Source: Vibrio plantisponsor
Lineage (GTDB): Bacteria > Pseudomonadota > Gammaproteobacteria > Enterobacterales > Vibrionaceae
Reading direction: 5' to 3'
NCBI RefSeq assembly: GCF_013041605.1
Contig: NZ_JABEQC010000007.1
Coordinates: 186,001-250,000, forward strand
Length of the DNA stretch: 64,000 nucleotides
Shown: piece after piece, positions 25,080 to 32,825 of the stretch
Layout of the letters: the number at the start of each line of letters is the position of its first letter
Position numbering within the stretch: the stretch's first letter is position 1
Position numbers and translations under genes: made by a program
The notes under the pieces: generated by a model
Seen by the model: only the letters and a program-made list of their open reading frames with translations
The model's database searches: none
Told to the model about the DNA's origin: nothing

Positions 25080-25383
25080 AAATATTAAATAAACTCTGGC
25101 TATTTTTAGGATCATTTTAAGTTTCCAATAAATTTGGGATCATAAAGAAAGCTTCAGAATATAGCTCTTAAATACGTCAATATTGAAGATAATCTAATGC
25201 AAAGTTCTTGCTGGGACAACACACCAAAGAGATTCGACTCTCGCTTAGCCATGTGCCAGCAAAGATGATCGTTTATAGGATCTTTATTTAGATCTTTCGC
25301 TATTTATGATCGCAATATTAAAGATTGACAGAATATGAATATCGTCAATACTATGACGTGAATCAAAACAATTTGACGCATGG
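25080..25383. promoter_or_regulatory. Intergenic stretch with clustered GATC sites
   Basis: No gene is supported in these 304 bases. Four GATC sites occur at 25267, 25279, 25291 and 25308 (spacings 12, 12 and 17), with two more near 25111 and 25139. The cluster lies about 75-115 bases upstream of the EAL gene start. It could be a Dam-sensitive control region; no protein site can be named. Confidence 0.4.
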
Positions 25384-26220
25384 ATGCGTAGATTAAATAT
25401 TATTTTTTGGGATATAGCGGATTCTATGATTCTTATTAATAAACACCAGTACGATAAATACATTCGTTTCGATAACACGGGACAATATGTAGCTCATTAT
25501 AAAAACATGACGCTACGGAGTGTATTTCAACCGATATTTTCCAGAGAGAAAAGAATCGTTGGTGTTGAAGCCTTGGTTAGAATATATACAAATGGTCACA
25601 GACAAATTCGCCCTGACTTATTTTTTTATTCGGATCAATATAATCAAGTTGATCAAATTAACGTCGAATTATTGAGCAGATCGATTCACGTAAGAAATTT
25701 TGCAAACTCCCCTTTCAAAAATATCAGGCTATTTCTAAATCTATTACCTTCTGTTGGCCAGTATCTTGTGCAAAATGAAAGCTTCTCCTGCCGGTTATCA
25801 AATCGTATTAATGATCTCAATCTCCGACGCCCACAAATAGTTATGGAAATTGTTGAACAGCACTCAGACGACAATGAACTGCTAAGAGAAGCGACTCAAA
25901 CTTTATCCAATTATGGTTTTCACATTGCTGTCGATGACTACGGCTCACAAGCTTCTAACTCTGAAAGAGTTGATCTTATTTCTCCCGATATCATCAAATT
26001 TGATCGCACTCTTCTGAAGAAATATATGATCGGTGATACGTCACCACTACTTGATGCTATTAAAGTCGCTCAGAATGCCAACGCGAAAACAGTAGTGGAA
26101 GGAATTGAAACAGAACAGCAGTTTGAAGCGATGAAAGCCCTGAATCTCAATATGTATCAGGGTTATTTCCTTGGCACCCCAGAACGTGTGATGCCAAGAG
26201 TACAACTAGCGTGTGGCTAA
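25384..26220 (+). CDS. EAL-domain c-di-GMP phosphodiesterase
   Basis: A 278-residue, EAL-only protein that hydrolyses cyclic di-GMP. The catalytic set looks complete: VEALVRI (EAL), an FLNLLPS strand, VMEIVEQ, AVDDYGSQ (metal-binding DD), IIKFDRTLL (Lys), VVEGIET (Glu) and YQGYFLG (Gln). There is no GGDEF or sensory domain and no membrane segment. The true start may be Met15 at 25426; neither start has a strong ribosome site. It may feed into the control of the exopolysaccharide locus further right; that link is inferred. Confidence 0.9.
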   Translation: MRRLNIIFWDIADSMILINKHQYDKYIRFDNTGQYVAHYKNMTLRSVFQPIFSREKRIVGVEALVRIYTNGHRQIRPDLFFYSDQYNQVDQINVELLSRSIHVRNFANSPFKNIRLFLNLLPSVGQYLVQNESFSCRLSNRINDLNLRRPQIVMEIVEQHSDDNELLREATQTLSNYGFHIAVDDYGSQASNSERVDLISPDIIKFDRTLLKKYMIGDTSPLLDAIKVAQNANAKTVVEGIETEQQFEAMKALNLNMYQGYFLGTPERVMPRVQLACG

Positions 26221-26251
26221 ACGCAGTGTTATTCAGCGCAGCCACTACTGC

Positions 26252-26830
26252 CTAAGCGGTTTTCTGCCAGTCATAGTCCATTTGTCGCGCCGTCTTCACT
26301 GCTAAGTCCGTAGACGCGAGTTCCGACACCAAGAACAAACTCATATCAATACCTGCGGAAATACCAGCAGATGCAACCAAGTTGCCTTGCTTTACCCAAC
26401 GTACATTTTCCTGCACATCCAGCTCTGGAAATTCACGCCTTAGATCAGCGATATCCTCCCAATGCGTGGTTACTGAATGATCAACCGTCACACCCGCTTT
26501 TGCCAATAAAAATGCACCTGTACAGACAGAAGCAACGATTTTTGACTCTGCTGCATACTGCTTAATCCAGTTGATAACATTTGGTTTTCTCAGCTCTTCA
26601 GTGTGAACACCACCAACGACGATAAGAAGATCTATATTTGGAACCGTCTCAAAAGAAAAATGAGGCTTTACCTCGAAGCCTCCACGAGCTTTCACCAAAT
26701 TCGACTTTTCTGCAAACAAAAACACATTCCAATCGTTGTTCGCTAATCTTTTAGCCGTGCTAAACACCTCAAACGGTCCGGAAAAATCCAACACTTCGGC
26801 ATCATCATAAATGTATATCCCTATGTTCAT
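26252..26830 (-). CDS. DJ-1/PfpI-family protein
   Basis: A 192-residue class-I glutamine-amidotransferase-like protein of the type found in isonitrile hydratases and AraC-family GATase modules. The nucleophile elbow is VASVCTGAFLLAKAG with Cys near residue 102; ahead of it is LLIVVGGVHTEEL. It lacks a DNA-binding tail. The ATG at 26830 is placed correctly after AAGGA; the ATG six bases earlier is too close. It follows osmC-like DNA on the same strand. Activity not predictable. Confidence 0.85.
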   Translation of the reverse strand: MNIGIYIYDDAEVLDFSGPFEVFSTAKRLANNDWNVFLFAEKSNLVKARGGFEVKPHFSFETVPNIDLLIVVGGVHTEELRKPNVINWIKQYAAESKIVASVCTGAFLLAKAGVTVDHSVTTHWEDIADLRREFPELDVQENVRWVKQGNLVASAGISAGIDMSLFLVSELASTDLAVKTARQMDYDWQKTA

Positions 26831-26834
26831 TCTC

Positions 26835-26872
26835 ATTCCTTAGTAAACAATCTATTCCTTAATAAACAATCT
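26835..26872. repeat. 19-bp tandem duplication at the osmC/pfpI junction
   Basis: ATTCCTTAGTAAACAATCT (26835-26853) is followed directly by ATTCCTTAATAAACAATCT (26854-26872), one mismatch. The second copy covers the end of the OsmC gene, including its stop; the first supplies the AAGGA ribosome site of the PfpI gene. Confidence 0.85.
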
Positions 26873-27326
26873 GCGTGACGACTTCAGTTTTCACAGAGTT
26901 AGCAATAAAGCAGTTGTCGTGCGCCTGATGGTGCATTTTTTCTAGCACTTCGCGGCTGGGGATGTTGTCACCTACAAAAGTGACTTTTGGACGCAGAATC
27001 ACTTTTGTCATAGATTCTTTGTTGTGTTCATTAAGCTCAAGCACACCTTCAGCATCATCAACATACTCATCAATGACGTAACGTTTTTTAGCGGCGATAG
27101 AAAGGAAAACTAGCATATGGCAGCTCGACAAAGCAGCTACAAAGGCCTCTTCTGGATCAACATTCGCTTCCACCGAATAAGGTAAAGGAACAACACTCGG
27201 CGAAGGAGACGCAGGGACGGAGACACCACCATCAAACTCCCACATGTGTGCACGGCTATATTTATTGTCGCTAAACACTTCGCCATCCCTACGAAACCAT
27301 GAAACTTTAGCAGAATGCTTCGACAT
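26859..27326 (-). CDS. OsmC-family peroxidase
   Basis: A 155-residue OsmC/Ohr-superfamily protein that reduces organic hydroperoxides through two cysteines: one in AALSSCHMLVFLSIA (about residue 69) and one in HDNCFIANSVKTEV (about residue 138). It belongs to the OsmC-like branch with a WEFDGG stretch rather than to Ohr. Probably co-transcribed with the PfpI gene 28 bases downstream. Confidence 0.88.
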   Translation of the reverse strand: MSKHSAKVSWFRRDGEVFSDNKYSRAHMWEFDGGVSVPASPSPSVVPLPYSVEANVDPEEAFVAALSSCHMLVFLSIAAKKRYVIDEYVDDAEGVLELNEHNKESMTKVILRPKVTFVGDNIPSREVLEKMHHQAHDNCFIANSVKTEVVTQIVY

Positions 27327-27430
27327 AAATACTCCCTTTTATCGATAAATAGTAAAACTAGAGGTCGGTAGAAGACCTCAAACATAGTTTTTAGATTCAA
27401 TTATTTACTCAAATTACTACAAGGCGGGAC

Positions 27431-27835
27431 TCAGCTTTTCATTTCCCAATTTCGCTGCTCTTCAGTTAAAGAGGCCTTTTGTCTGGCTTTAATGTCGCTC
27501 CATGAAATGCCATTCTCTAACCCGTTAACTCTCTGCTCGAACTTAATACACGCTCTCTCAAGAACACTTTCTAATTGAATTTCAGTCTCAGATTCTAATG
27601 CGAGGAGAAGGTTTAGGTAGTCCCAAAGCAAATCCCCCAGCTCTTGCTCTAAATAGCAGCGACGATTAAGGGGGATTTCTTCCAATACTTCATCAAGTTC
27701 CGTACGCATCTCGTTTAAATATGTCTGAGATCCGTTGAACCAATCACTGGTGGTATCAATGACACTTTTACGCCTTGCAATACTCAGCAACTGTTCAAAG
27801 TACATAGACGTCATCGGCGTTAGTTTATCCATCAT
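27431..27835 (-). CDS. MazG-like nucleotide pyrophosphohydrolase
   Basis: A 134-residue single-domain MazG-type protein, expected to hydrolyse (d)NTPs to monophosphates. The metal-binding pattern is RTELDEVLEEI (ExxE) followed by LEQELGDLLWDYLNLL (ExxD). It is half the length of E. coli MazG (263, two domains). A second ATG directly follows the first, leaving the start ambiguous by one residue. Monocistronic as far as visible. Confidence 0.82.
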   Translation of the reverse strand: MMDKLTPMTSMYFEQLLSIARRKSVIDTTSDWFNGSQTYLNEMRTELDEVLEEIPLNRRCYLEQELGDLLWDYLNLLLALESETEIQLESVLERACIKFEQRVNGLENGISWSDIKARQKASLTEEQRNWEMKS

Positions 27836-27901
27836 TTCCCTATTGATTGTGATTGAGGATCCTTCCTCAACTTGGTTTCTGACTAAACTAATTCTTGTTG
27901 A

Positions 27902-28282
27902 TTAGTTTTTCAGCCACGTTACCGCATCGCTATAATTTTCGAAATATTTAATTTCACCAGAAACAAACCAGTTACCAATTTTTGCCGAGACTTCCTGCCA
28001 ATCTCGATTGCCATATAAGGCGATCTTGTCGAAATCAGAGCCATGTTTTAATCCAAGCTTAAAATCATCCCAAGCAGCTCTTAACTCCCACCCTTTGAGT
28101 TCTGTGGCGTCAAAAAGTACTTTTACTTTGGGTTGGTTCACTTTGATCAACGCAGCATCAATCATTGGTGAGATAACCTGATAATCGTCATGAGTTAAAC
28201 GACCAACAGCCTTGATCGAAACAATAAACTCATTACCAATTCTGTCTAACCCTATCGATAAACCATGTCTTTCAATACTCAT
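27902..28282 (-). CDS. STAS/SpoIIAA-like protein
   Basis: A 126-residue protein of the STAS/SEC14-like (SpoIIAA-like) family. Pattern: IVSIKAVGRLTHDDYQVISP, VKVLFDATELKGWELRAAWDDFK, and a C-terminal IKYFENYSDAVTWLKN. Such proteins are thought to bind lipids or partner proteins, but no role is established. A perfect AGGAGG precedes the ATG. No partner kinase or phosphatase is adjacent. Confidence 0.85.
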   Translation of the reverse strand: MSIERHGLSIGLDRIGNEFIVSIKAVGRLTHDDYQVISPMIDAALIKVNQPKVKVLFDATELKGWELRAAWDDFKLGLKHGSDFDKIALYGNRDWQEVSAKIGNWFVSGEIKYFENYSDAVTWLKN

Positions 28283-28385
28283 AAGTCCTCCTAAACATTT
28301 AATCTAGGAATAAGCGTTAAATATCACTAAGCAATATTCAACACATCGTCATTCATCAGATTAGTTAACAATCGAAGGAATGAGT

Positions 28386-28444
28386 TGAGCGTTAATCACT
28401 TTTTAAACAAACAATTGTTTTACATCAATTGAGATTAACGCTCA
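28386..28444. repeat. Nested inverted repeats in an intergenic region
   Basis: TGAGCGTTAATC (28386-28397) and GATTAACGCTCA (28433-28444) are a perfect 12-bp inverted pair 35 bases apart. The spacer holds another perfect palindrome, AAACAATTGTTT (28409-28420). A further hairpin, CGGCAA/TTGCCG, lies just outside at about 28457-28473. The region 28283-28517 has no gene. Possible 3'-end structure of the gene at 28518 or operator for the STAS gene. Confidence 0.7.
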
Positions 28445-28517
28445 GGCAAGATACTCGATGCGGCAAATTGATTGCCGACATCAAGATGGGAAAGGTTGAT
28501 AATACTTACTTAACAAC

Positions 28518-29180
28518 TCAATAGAACACTTCGCCAGTGCGAACATCTAGATAAATCTTGTCTGCTAACTTAAGTCCGCCGCAGTAAATGAAATACACAT
28601 CGCGATCAGCATATTTGGTCGACTTTACCCATCCGCCAAGCTCTTCAAAATCAACCGGTGAGCAGCTTCCATCGTTGAGTAGTTTATCTGTTGTGGTTAA
28701 GAACATGTCTTCGAACTGTAGAAGATCATCGGAAGCAGCAATGTAGCCCTGAATTGTCTTCTTCCGCTCTTCTACAGTAATCACTGGTGCTTGTTCTACA
28801 AGTCCATCCAAAGGAATCCACTCTGCGATTTCAGGTCCACCCTGTTCATAAACAAAGTATGCTGAAACACGACCCCAGCCGTTTTTCTTTTCCAGTAGGC
28901 GAACTTTCTCACCTTTGTAGAGATAACGTTGAACAAAGGCATCTAAACTTGCTGCTTCTCGAATCCCAAGTTTCTCAACGTCGACATAGAATTCCATATT
29001 CTCTGGCTTTAAATCAGCAATACTTTGAGGTTTCTCTTCCTCTTTCTCATCTGCTTTGTCTTCAACGGCAGCAGCTTGGTTAGCCAGATCTTGTTGAGGT
29101 TTGTAGTAAAACAGGTAGTAACCTGCACCGGCGCCAGCAACTCCCAGAAGCAAAAATACAACCATCAGCAATTTTTTCAT
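28518..29180 (-). CDS. Membrane-anchored protein with SH3-like domain
   Basis: A 220-residue protein. An N-terminal membrane anchor (about residues 3-25) is followed by an acidic Glu/Lys linker (about 40-55) and an SH3-type domain (about 62-130: IREAASLDAFVQRYLYKGEKVRLLEK, NGWGRVSAYF). The C-terminal part (about 140-220) contains two Cys, in NDGSCSPVDF and FIYCGGLKLAD, which may form a disulfide in the periplasm. Bacterial SH3 domains often bind cell wall. Function unknown. Confidence 0.8.
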   Translation of the reverse strand: MKKLLMVVFLLLGVAGAGAGYYLFYYKPQQDLANQAAAVEDKADEKEEEKPQSIADLKPENMEFYVDVEKLGIREAASLDAFVQRYLYKGEKVRLLEKKNGWGRVSAYFVYEQGGPEIAEWIPLDGLVEQAPVITVEERKKTIQGYIAASDDLLQFEDMFLTTTDKLLNDGSCSPVDFEELGGWVKSTKYADRDVYFIYCGGLKLADKIYLDVRTGEVFY

Positions 29181-29318
29181 TTGTATACGCCATACCTTAT
29201 GGTTTGAGCCTAGAGGATTCTCAATACTTTCTTTTCTTTAACTACAATAATACTAGTCATGATGATTATTTAACCACCGCTAGGATTACCACTCTAGTGA
29301 ATACATTAGCATTCGACA

Positions 29319-29888
29319 ATGAAACTATCTAAAACGCACTTAAACTCTATAACGACCATTTTCTTGATAACTTTATCTTGGCTTACCCAAGCGAGCCAGT
29401 GTAATGAGCAAGAATGGAACAAAGCGCTTGTTTCTCAACAAGCGTTAGATCGTAAGTACAATACGTTAGCGTCGAAATACAACATGTGGTTGCCCAGTTT
29501 CCAACAATCTATTTTTCTTCATCTAGAATTCTCAAACGAAGAGCTCACTTATCTCTGGGGTAAAAACGCAAATCATTTTCGAGACAAGATCGATAGACAG
29601 ATCCAAGTCGCATTGGAATCACGACAGATGATCAGTTCACTAACCCCGTACTTAGATGAGATCAATGAAGATGTAACTGAGCAGATTTCGCTGTGGAACA
29701 GAATCGGCCGAGACTGTGAAATAGATAGGTTGATAACAAATGAAGTAGCGGCTCAGCACTATGTGCAGTCGGACAAACACTTAATACAGGAGTTAAATAA
29801 CTTTGAGCAGCAACTCGATACGATGAGGAGTTACTACGATAGAGAAGTTTTAACTTTGCAAAATATCGCCGCTCCAATTCATCCATAA
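29319..29888 (+). CDS. Secreted helical protein of unknown function
   Basis: A 189-residue protein with a probable signal peptide (hydrophobic residues 10-24, ending TQASQ) and a mature part that is largely alpha-helical, with Gln/Asn/Leu-rich stretches and two Cys (SQCNEQEWNKAL and IGRDCEIDRL). It may be periplasmic. Divergent from the SH3-like gene. Not recognised; the ribosome site is weak. Confidence 0.65.
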   Translation: MKLSKTHLNSITTIFLITLSWLTQASQCNEQEWNKALVSQQALDRKYNTLASKYNMWLPSFQQSIFLHLEFSNEELTYLWGKNANHFRDKIDRQIQVALESRQMISSLTPYLDEINEDVTEQISLWNRIGRDCEIDRLITNEVAAQHYVQSDKHLIQELNNFEQQLDTMRSYYDREVLTLQNIAAPIHP

Positions 29889-30158
29889 TCCACGTCATAT
29901 ATAAGATTTACATTGTAAACTCTGTACGCTATTTAAGCCTCTCTCCTGTCAATTTTTAGCACAATTAGAGTACATTTTAAAAAGTCATCATTTGCACTAT
30001 TTTAAGGCTAAGCCAACAAGCATATTGCATCATTTTTGTGCATTAGGGTTTTCTCATATTAATAACCTAAGAAATGACAGGGTATTCAACTTTGGCTCGA
30101 AACTTGTACTACTCTCTAAAAAGTGAAAATGAATTGCACATATTTAGGGAGAAATAAG

Positions 30159-31382
30159 ATGCAAGACACCTTAGCGGTAATACTAGCCGGCGGTATGGGT
30201 TCACGTTTATCCCCCCTCACTGACGATCGAGCCAAACCCGCAGTACCTTTTGGCGGCAAGTATCGAATTATTGATTTTACCTTAACCAATTGCCTACATT
30301 CCGGATTGCGCCGAATACTCGTACTGACGCAATACAAGTCCCATTCCCTACAGAAACACCTGCGTGATGGCTGGTCTGTTTTTAATCCTGAACTGGGTGA
30401 ATTCATTACCGTTGTCCCTCCACAAATGCGCAAAGGTGGAAAATGGTATGAAGGCACGGCGGATGCTTTGTTCCATAACATGTGGTTACTTTCGCGCAGC
30501 GACGCTAAGCATGTCGTCGTGCTTTCTGGCGATCATATTTATCGGATGGATTATGCCGCCATGCTTGAGGAACATAAGGCTAAGGGCGCTAAACTGACCA
30601 TTGCTTGCATGGAAGTACCACGCGAACAAGCATCTGCCTTTGGTGTCATGGGCGTTGATGACGAGAACCGCATCACTTCGTTTGTTGAAAAACCTAATGA
30701 TCCACCGTCCATGCCAAACAGCCCTAATTCTAGCCTTGTCTCTATGGGGATCTACATTTTCTCTATGGATGTGTTACAACAAGCACTGCATGAAGACTCC
30801 GAAGTAGAAGCTTCTACGCACGACTTTGGTAAGGACATTATACCTAAGCTCATCGAAGGCCGTAGCGTCTATGCGTATGAGTTTTGTAATGAGAAAGGAC
30901 GTGTTGATCGAGATTGCTATTGGAGAGACGTGGGTACAATAGATTCTTTTTATGAGGCTAATATGGATCTTCTAGAGCCTGTACCTCCAATGAACCTTTA
31001 TCAAAAGAACTGGGCGATTAGAACTTATGAGCCACAACTTCCACCAGCGAGAACCGTCTCTTCGGCAACAGGCAATGAGGGCATTTTCATCAATTCCATC
31101 ATTTCTAACGGAGTGATCAACTCAGGTGGTTCAGTTCACCACTCAATTATTTCGGGAAGTGTGGTGATCAATGACAGCGCTACTGTTGTCGATAGTATTT
31201 TATTTGATGATGTGGAAGTTGGTGAAGGATGTCAGCTTGTAAACTGCATTATTGATAAGCACGTAAAAATCCCGCCCAATACACAGATAGGTTTAAACCC
31301 TACAGAAGATGCAAAACACTTCAAAATTTCAGAGAAAGGCATCGTTGTTGTCCCTGAGAGTTATAAGTTTAGTAAAAGTTAA
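30159..31382 (+). CDS. glgC: Glucose-1-phosphate adenylyltransferase
   Basis: Makes ADP-glucose from ATP and glucose-1-phosphate, the committed step of glycogen synthesis. The 407-residue protein has the nucleotide-binding [28 protein letters not shown] region at the N-terminus, [20 protein letters not shown], and VEKP...[10 protein letters not shown] for sugar phosphate; the C-terminal beta-helix is about residues 290-405. The ATG at 30159 follows GGGAG; the upstream ATG adds 12 residues without support. No other glg gene is adjacent. The 270 bases before it hold no gene and may contain a long leader. Confidence 0.94.
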   Translation: MQDTLAVILAGGMGSRLSPLTDDRAKPAVPFGGKYRIIDFTLTNCLHSGLRRILVLTQYKSHSLQKHLRDGWSVFNPELGEFITVVPPQMRKGGKWYEGTADALFHNMWLLSRSDAKHVVVLSGDHIYRMDYAAMLEEHKAKGAKLTIACMEVPREQASAFGVMGVDDENRITSFVEKPNDPPSMPNSPNSSLVSMGIYIFSMDVLQQALHEDSEVEASTHDFGKDIIPKLIEGRSVYAYEFCNEKGRVDRDCYWRDVGTIDSFYEANMDLLEPVPPMNLYQKNWAIRTYEPQLPPARTVSSATGNEGIFINSIISNGVINSGGSVHHSIISGSVVINDSATVVDSILFDDVEVGEGCQLVNCIIDKHVKIPPNTQIGLNPTEDAKHFKISEKGIVVVPESYKFSKS

Positions 31383-31399
31383 CTATTGAACATCTCTAC

Positions 31400-31441
31400 A
31401 AAACTAGCTGGGTACTACGCTCCCTATCTGGCTAGTTTTCA
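31400..31441 (+). terminator. Terminator after glgC
   Basis: AAAACTAGC and GCTAGTTTT form a perfect 9-bp stem with a 22-base loop, ending in TTTTC, starting 17 bases past the stop. Beyond it, 31442-31660 contains no gene. Confidence 0.65.
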
Positions 31442-31660
31442 CTTAACCCTCATGATTATCCCTTTCAATATACTGCCGTCTTAAAGCATTTAATGGTGAA
31501 ACCCATGAAATCAGAGATTGTCACAATTTCACCGTTTAAAACCTGTATCATGCTTTTAAGGAACGAATTGACGAAATAACAACATTTTCAATAAAAGGGA
31601 TTGAATAACCACGGGTATTTCGTTATTTAAGTAACAAATCCAATTGTTGGGAACAAGTAA

Positions 31661-32116
31661 ATGAAGATAACAACCCGCACAATGGCTGCGTCAAAACACG
31701 TAGCTCTCGTTGCACATGACAACTGTAAACCAGAACTTCTACGCTGGGTAAAAGAGAACAAAGAAAAGCTACAGGGTCACTTCTTGTACGCGACCGGTAC
31801 CACTGGCAACATGTTGAACAGAGAAACTGGCCTACCAATCAAAAGTCTTATTAGTGGCCCAATGGGCGGTGACCAACAGTTAGGTGCACTGATTTCCGAA
31901 GGTAAGATTGATGTACTGATTTTCTTCTGGGATCCACTTAATGCTGTTCCACATGACCCTGATGTAAAAGCACTGCTGCGTATTGCTGGTGTCTGGAACA
32001 TTCCTGTTGCGACGAACCGAGCAACAGCTAAATTCTTATTTAGCTCGGAATTTATGGATAAAGAAGTGAGTATCGAAATCCCTGATTACCAAGCTTACTT
32101 AGCAGAACGTCTGTAG
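31661..32116 (+). CDS. mgsA: Methylglyoxal synthase
   Basis: Converts dihydroxyacetone phosphate to methylglyoxal and phosphate, a bypass that relieves sugar-phosphate build-up. The 151-residue protein has the catalytic [12 protein letters not shown] with Asp71 at the same position as in E. coli, plus ATGTTGNML (phosphate binding), [15 protein letters not shown] and [14 protein letters not shown] ribosome site precedes the ATG. It shares a terminator with the convergent pncA. The mgsA/helD/yccS neighbourhood is like that in enterics. Confidence 0.96.
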   Translation: MKITTRTMAASKHVALVAHDNCKPELLRWVKENKEKLQGHFLYATGTTGNMLNRETGLPIKSLISGPMGGDQQLGALISEGKIDVLIFFWDPLNAVPHDPDVKALLRIAGVWNIPVATNRATAKFLFSSEFMDKEVSIEIPDYQAYLAERL

Positions 32117-32125
32117 CCGAATATG

Positions 32126-32153
32126 AAAAATCCCCTTCTCAGGGGATTTTTTC
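32126..32153. terminator. Terminator between mgsA and pncA
   Basis: AAAAATCCCC and GGGGATTTTTT form a strong stem with T-run, 9 bases after the mgsA stop. It also suits the convergent pncA. Confidence 0.88.
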
Positions 32154-32196
32154 TTGATAACAAACAATGAACTAGATAACAAACAGCGCAAAGTGG

Positions 32197-32814
32197 CTAA
32201 CCCGTGATGTCTTCCGATTGAATGAGCTTGCACCCTACCTGCTTCATTTGCTTCCAAGCACTTTCCACATCGCCTTGCACCATTTCTACGCCTCTGCAAG
32301 CATCTTGGACAACTGTAGTTTTAAATCCAAGAGAAACCGCATCTAAAGCCGTAAACTTCACACAGTAATCCGTCGCGAGCCCAACGATCGCTAACTCTTT
32401 AATTCCTTTTGAATGTAAATAGTCTGCCAATCCCGTCGCTTGAAGCCTTTGGTTGTCAAAGAATCCACTGTAGCTATCAATTTTTGGGTTGGTCCCTTTG
32501 TAAATGACCTTTGTAATTGCCTCTACATTGAGGCCAGAAATAAACTCTGCGCCTTCGCTGTCCTGAACACAGTGATCTGGCCACATGATTTGCGGTATTC
32601 CATCCAACACGATCACTTCCCCAACGTTTTGTTGATTGGAAGAAGCAAAGCTTGAATGTCCGGCTGGATGCCAGTCTTTAGTTGCCACTATGTGTTTGAA
32701 ATGAGGAATTAGCCGATTAATTACTGGGACGATTTGGTCTCCATCTACAACAGGTAAAGCGCCTGATGGGGAAAAATCATTTTGTACATCCACTAATAAC
32801 AATGCTTGGGTCAT
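32197..32814 (-). CDS. pncA: Nicotinamidase
   Basis: Hydrolyses nicotinamide to nicotinate for NAD salvage. A 205-residue isochorismatase-like enzyme: catalytic Asp9 in LLLVDVQNDF, the metal site in TKDWHPAGHSSF, the Lys in VIYKGTNP, and the catalytic Cys in GLATDYCVKFTALDA. Size fits the family (213 in E. coli). It starts 11 bases after the helD stop, suggesting co-transcription. Confidence 0.94.
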   Translation of the reverse strand: MTQALLLVDVQNDFSPSGALPVVDGDQIVPVINRLIPHFKHIVATKDWHPAGHSSFASSNQQNVGEVIVLDGIPQIMWPDHCVQDSEGAEFISGLNVEAITKVIYKGTNPKIDSYSGFFDNQRLQATGLADYLHSKGIKELAIVGLATDYCVKFTALDAVSLGFKTTVVQDACRGVEMVQGDVESAWKQMKQVGCKLIQSEDITG

Positions 32815-32825
32815 ATGAAATCCTT

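Noticed and set aside
25267..25311. Chromosome-2 replication origin iterons
   Set aside because: The GATC sites lack the surrounding conserved 11-12-mer of RctB sites, and neither rctB nor parAB is nearby.
25284..25478. 64-codon minus-strand frame near the EAL gene
   Set aside because: Overlaps the EAL gene start, has no ribosome site and a random composition.
30116..30481. 121-codon minus-strand frame
   Set aside because: Antisense to the N-terminal part of glgC, whose catalytic motifs occupy the region.
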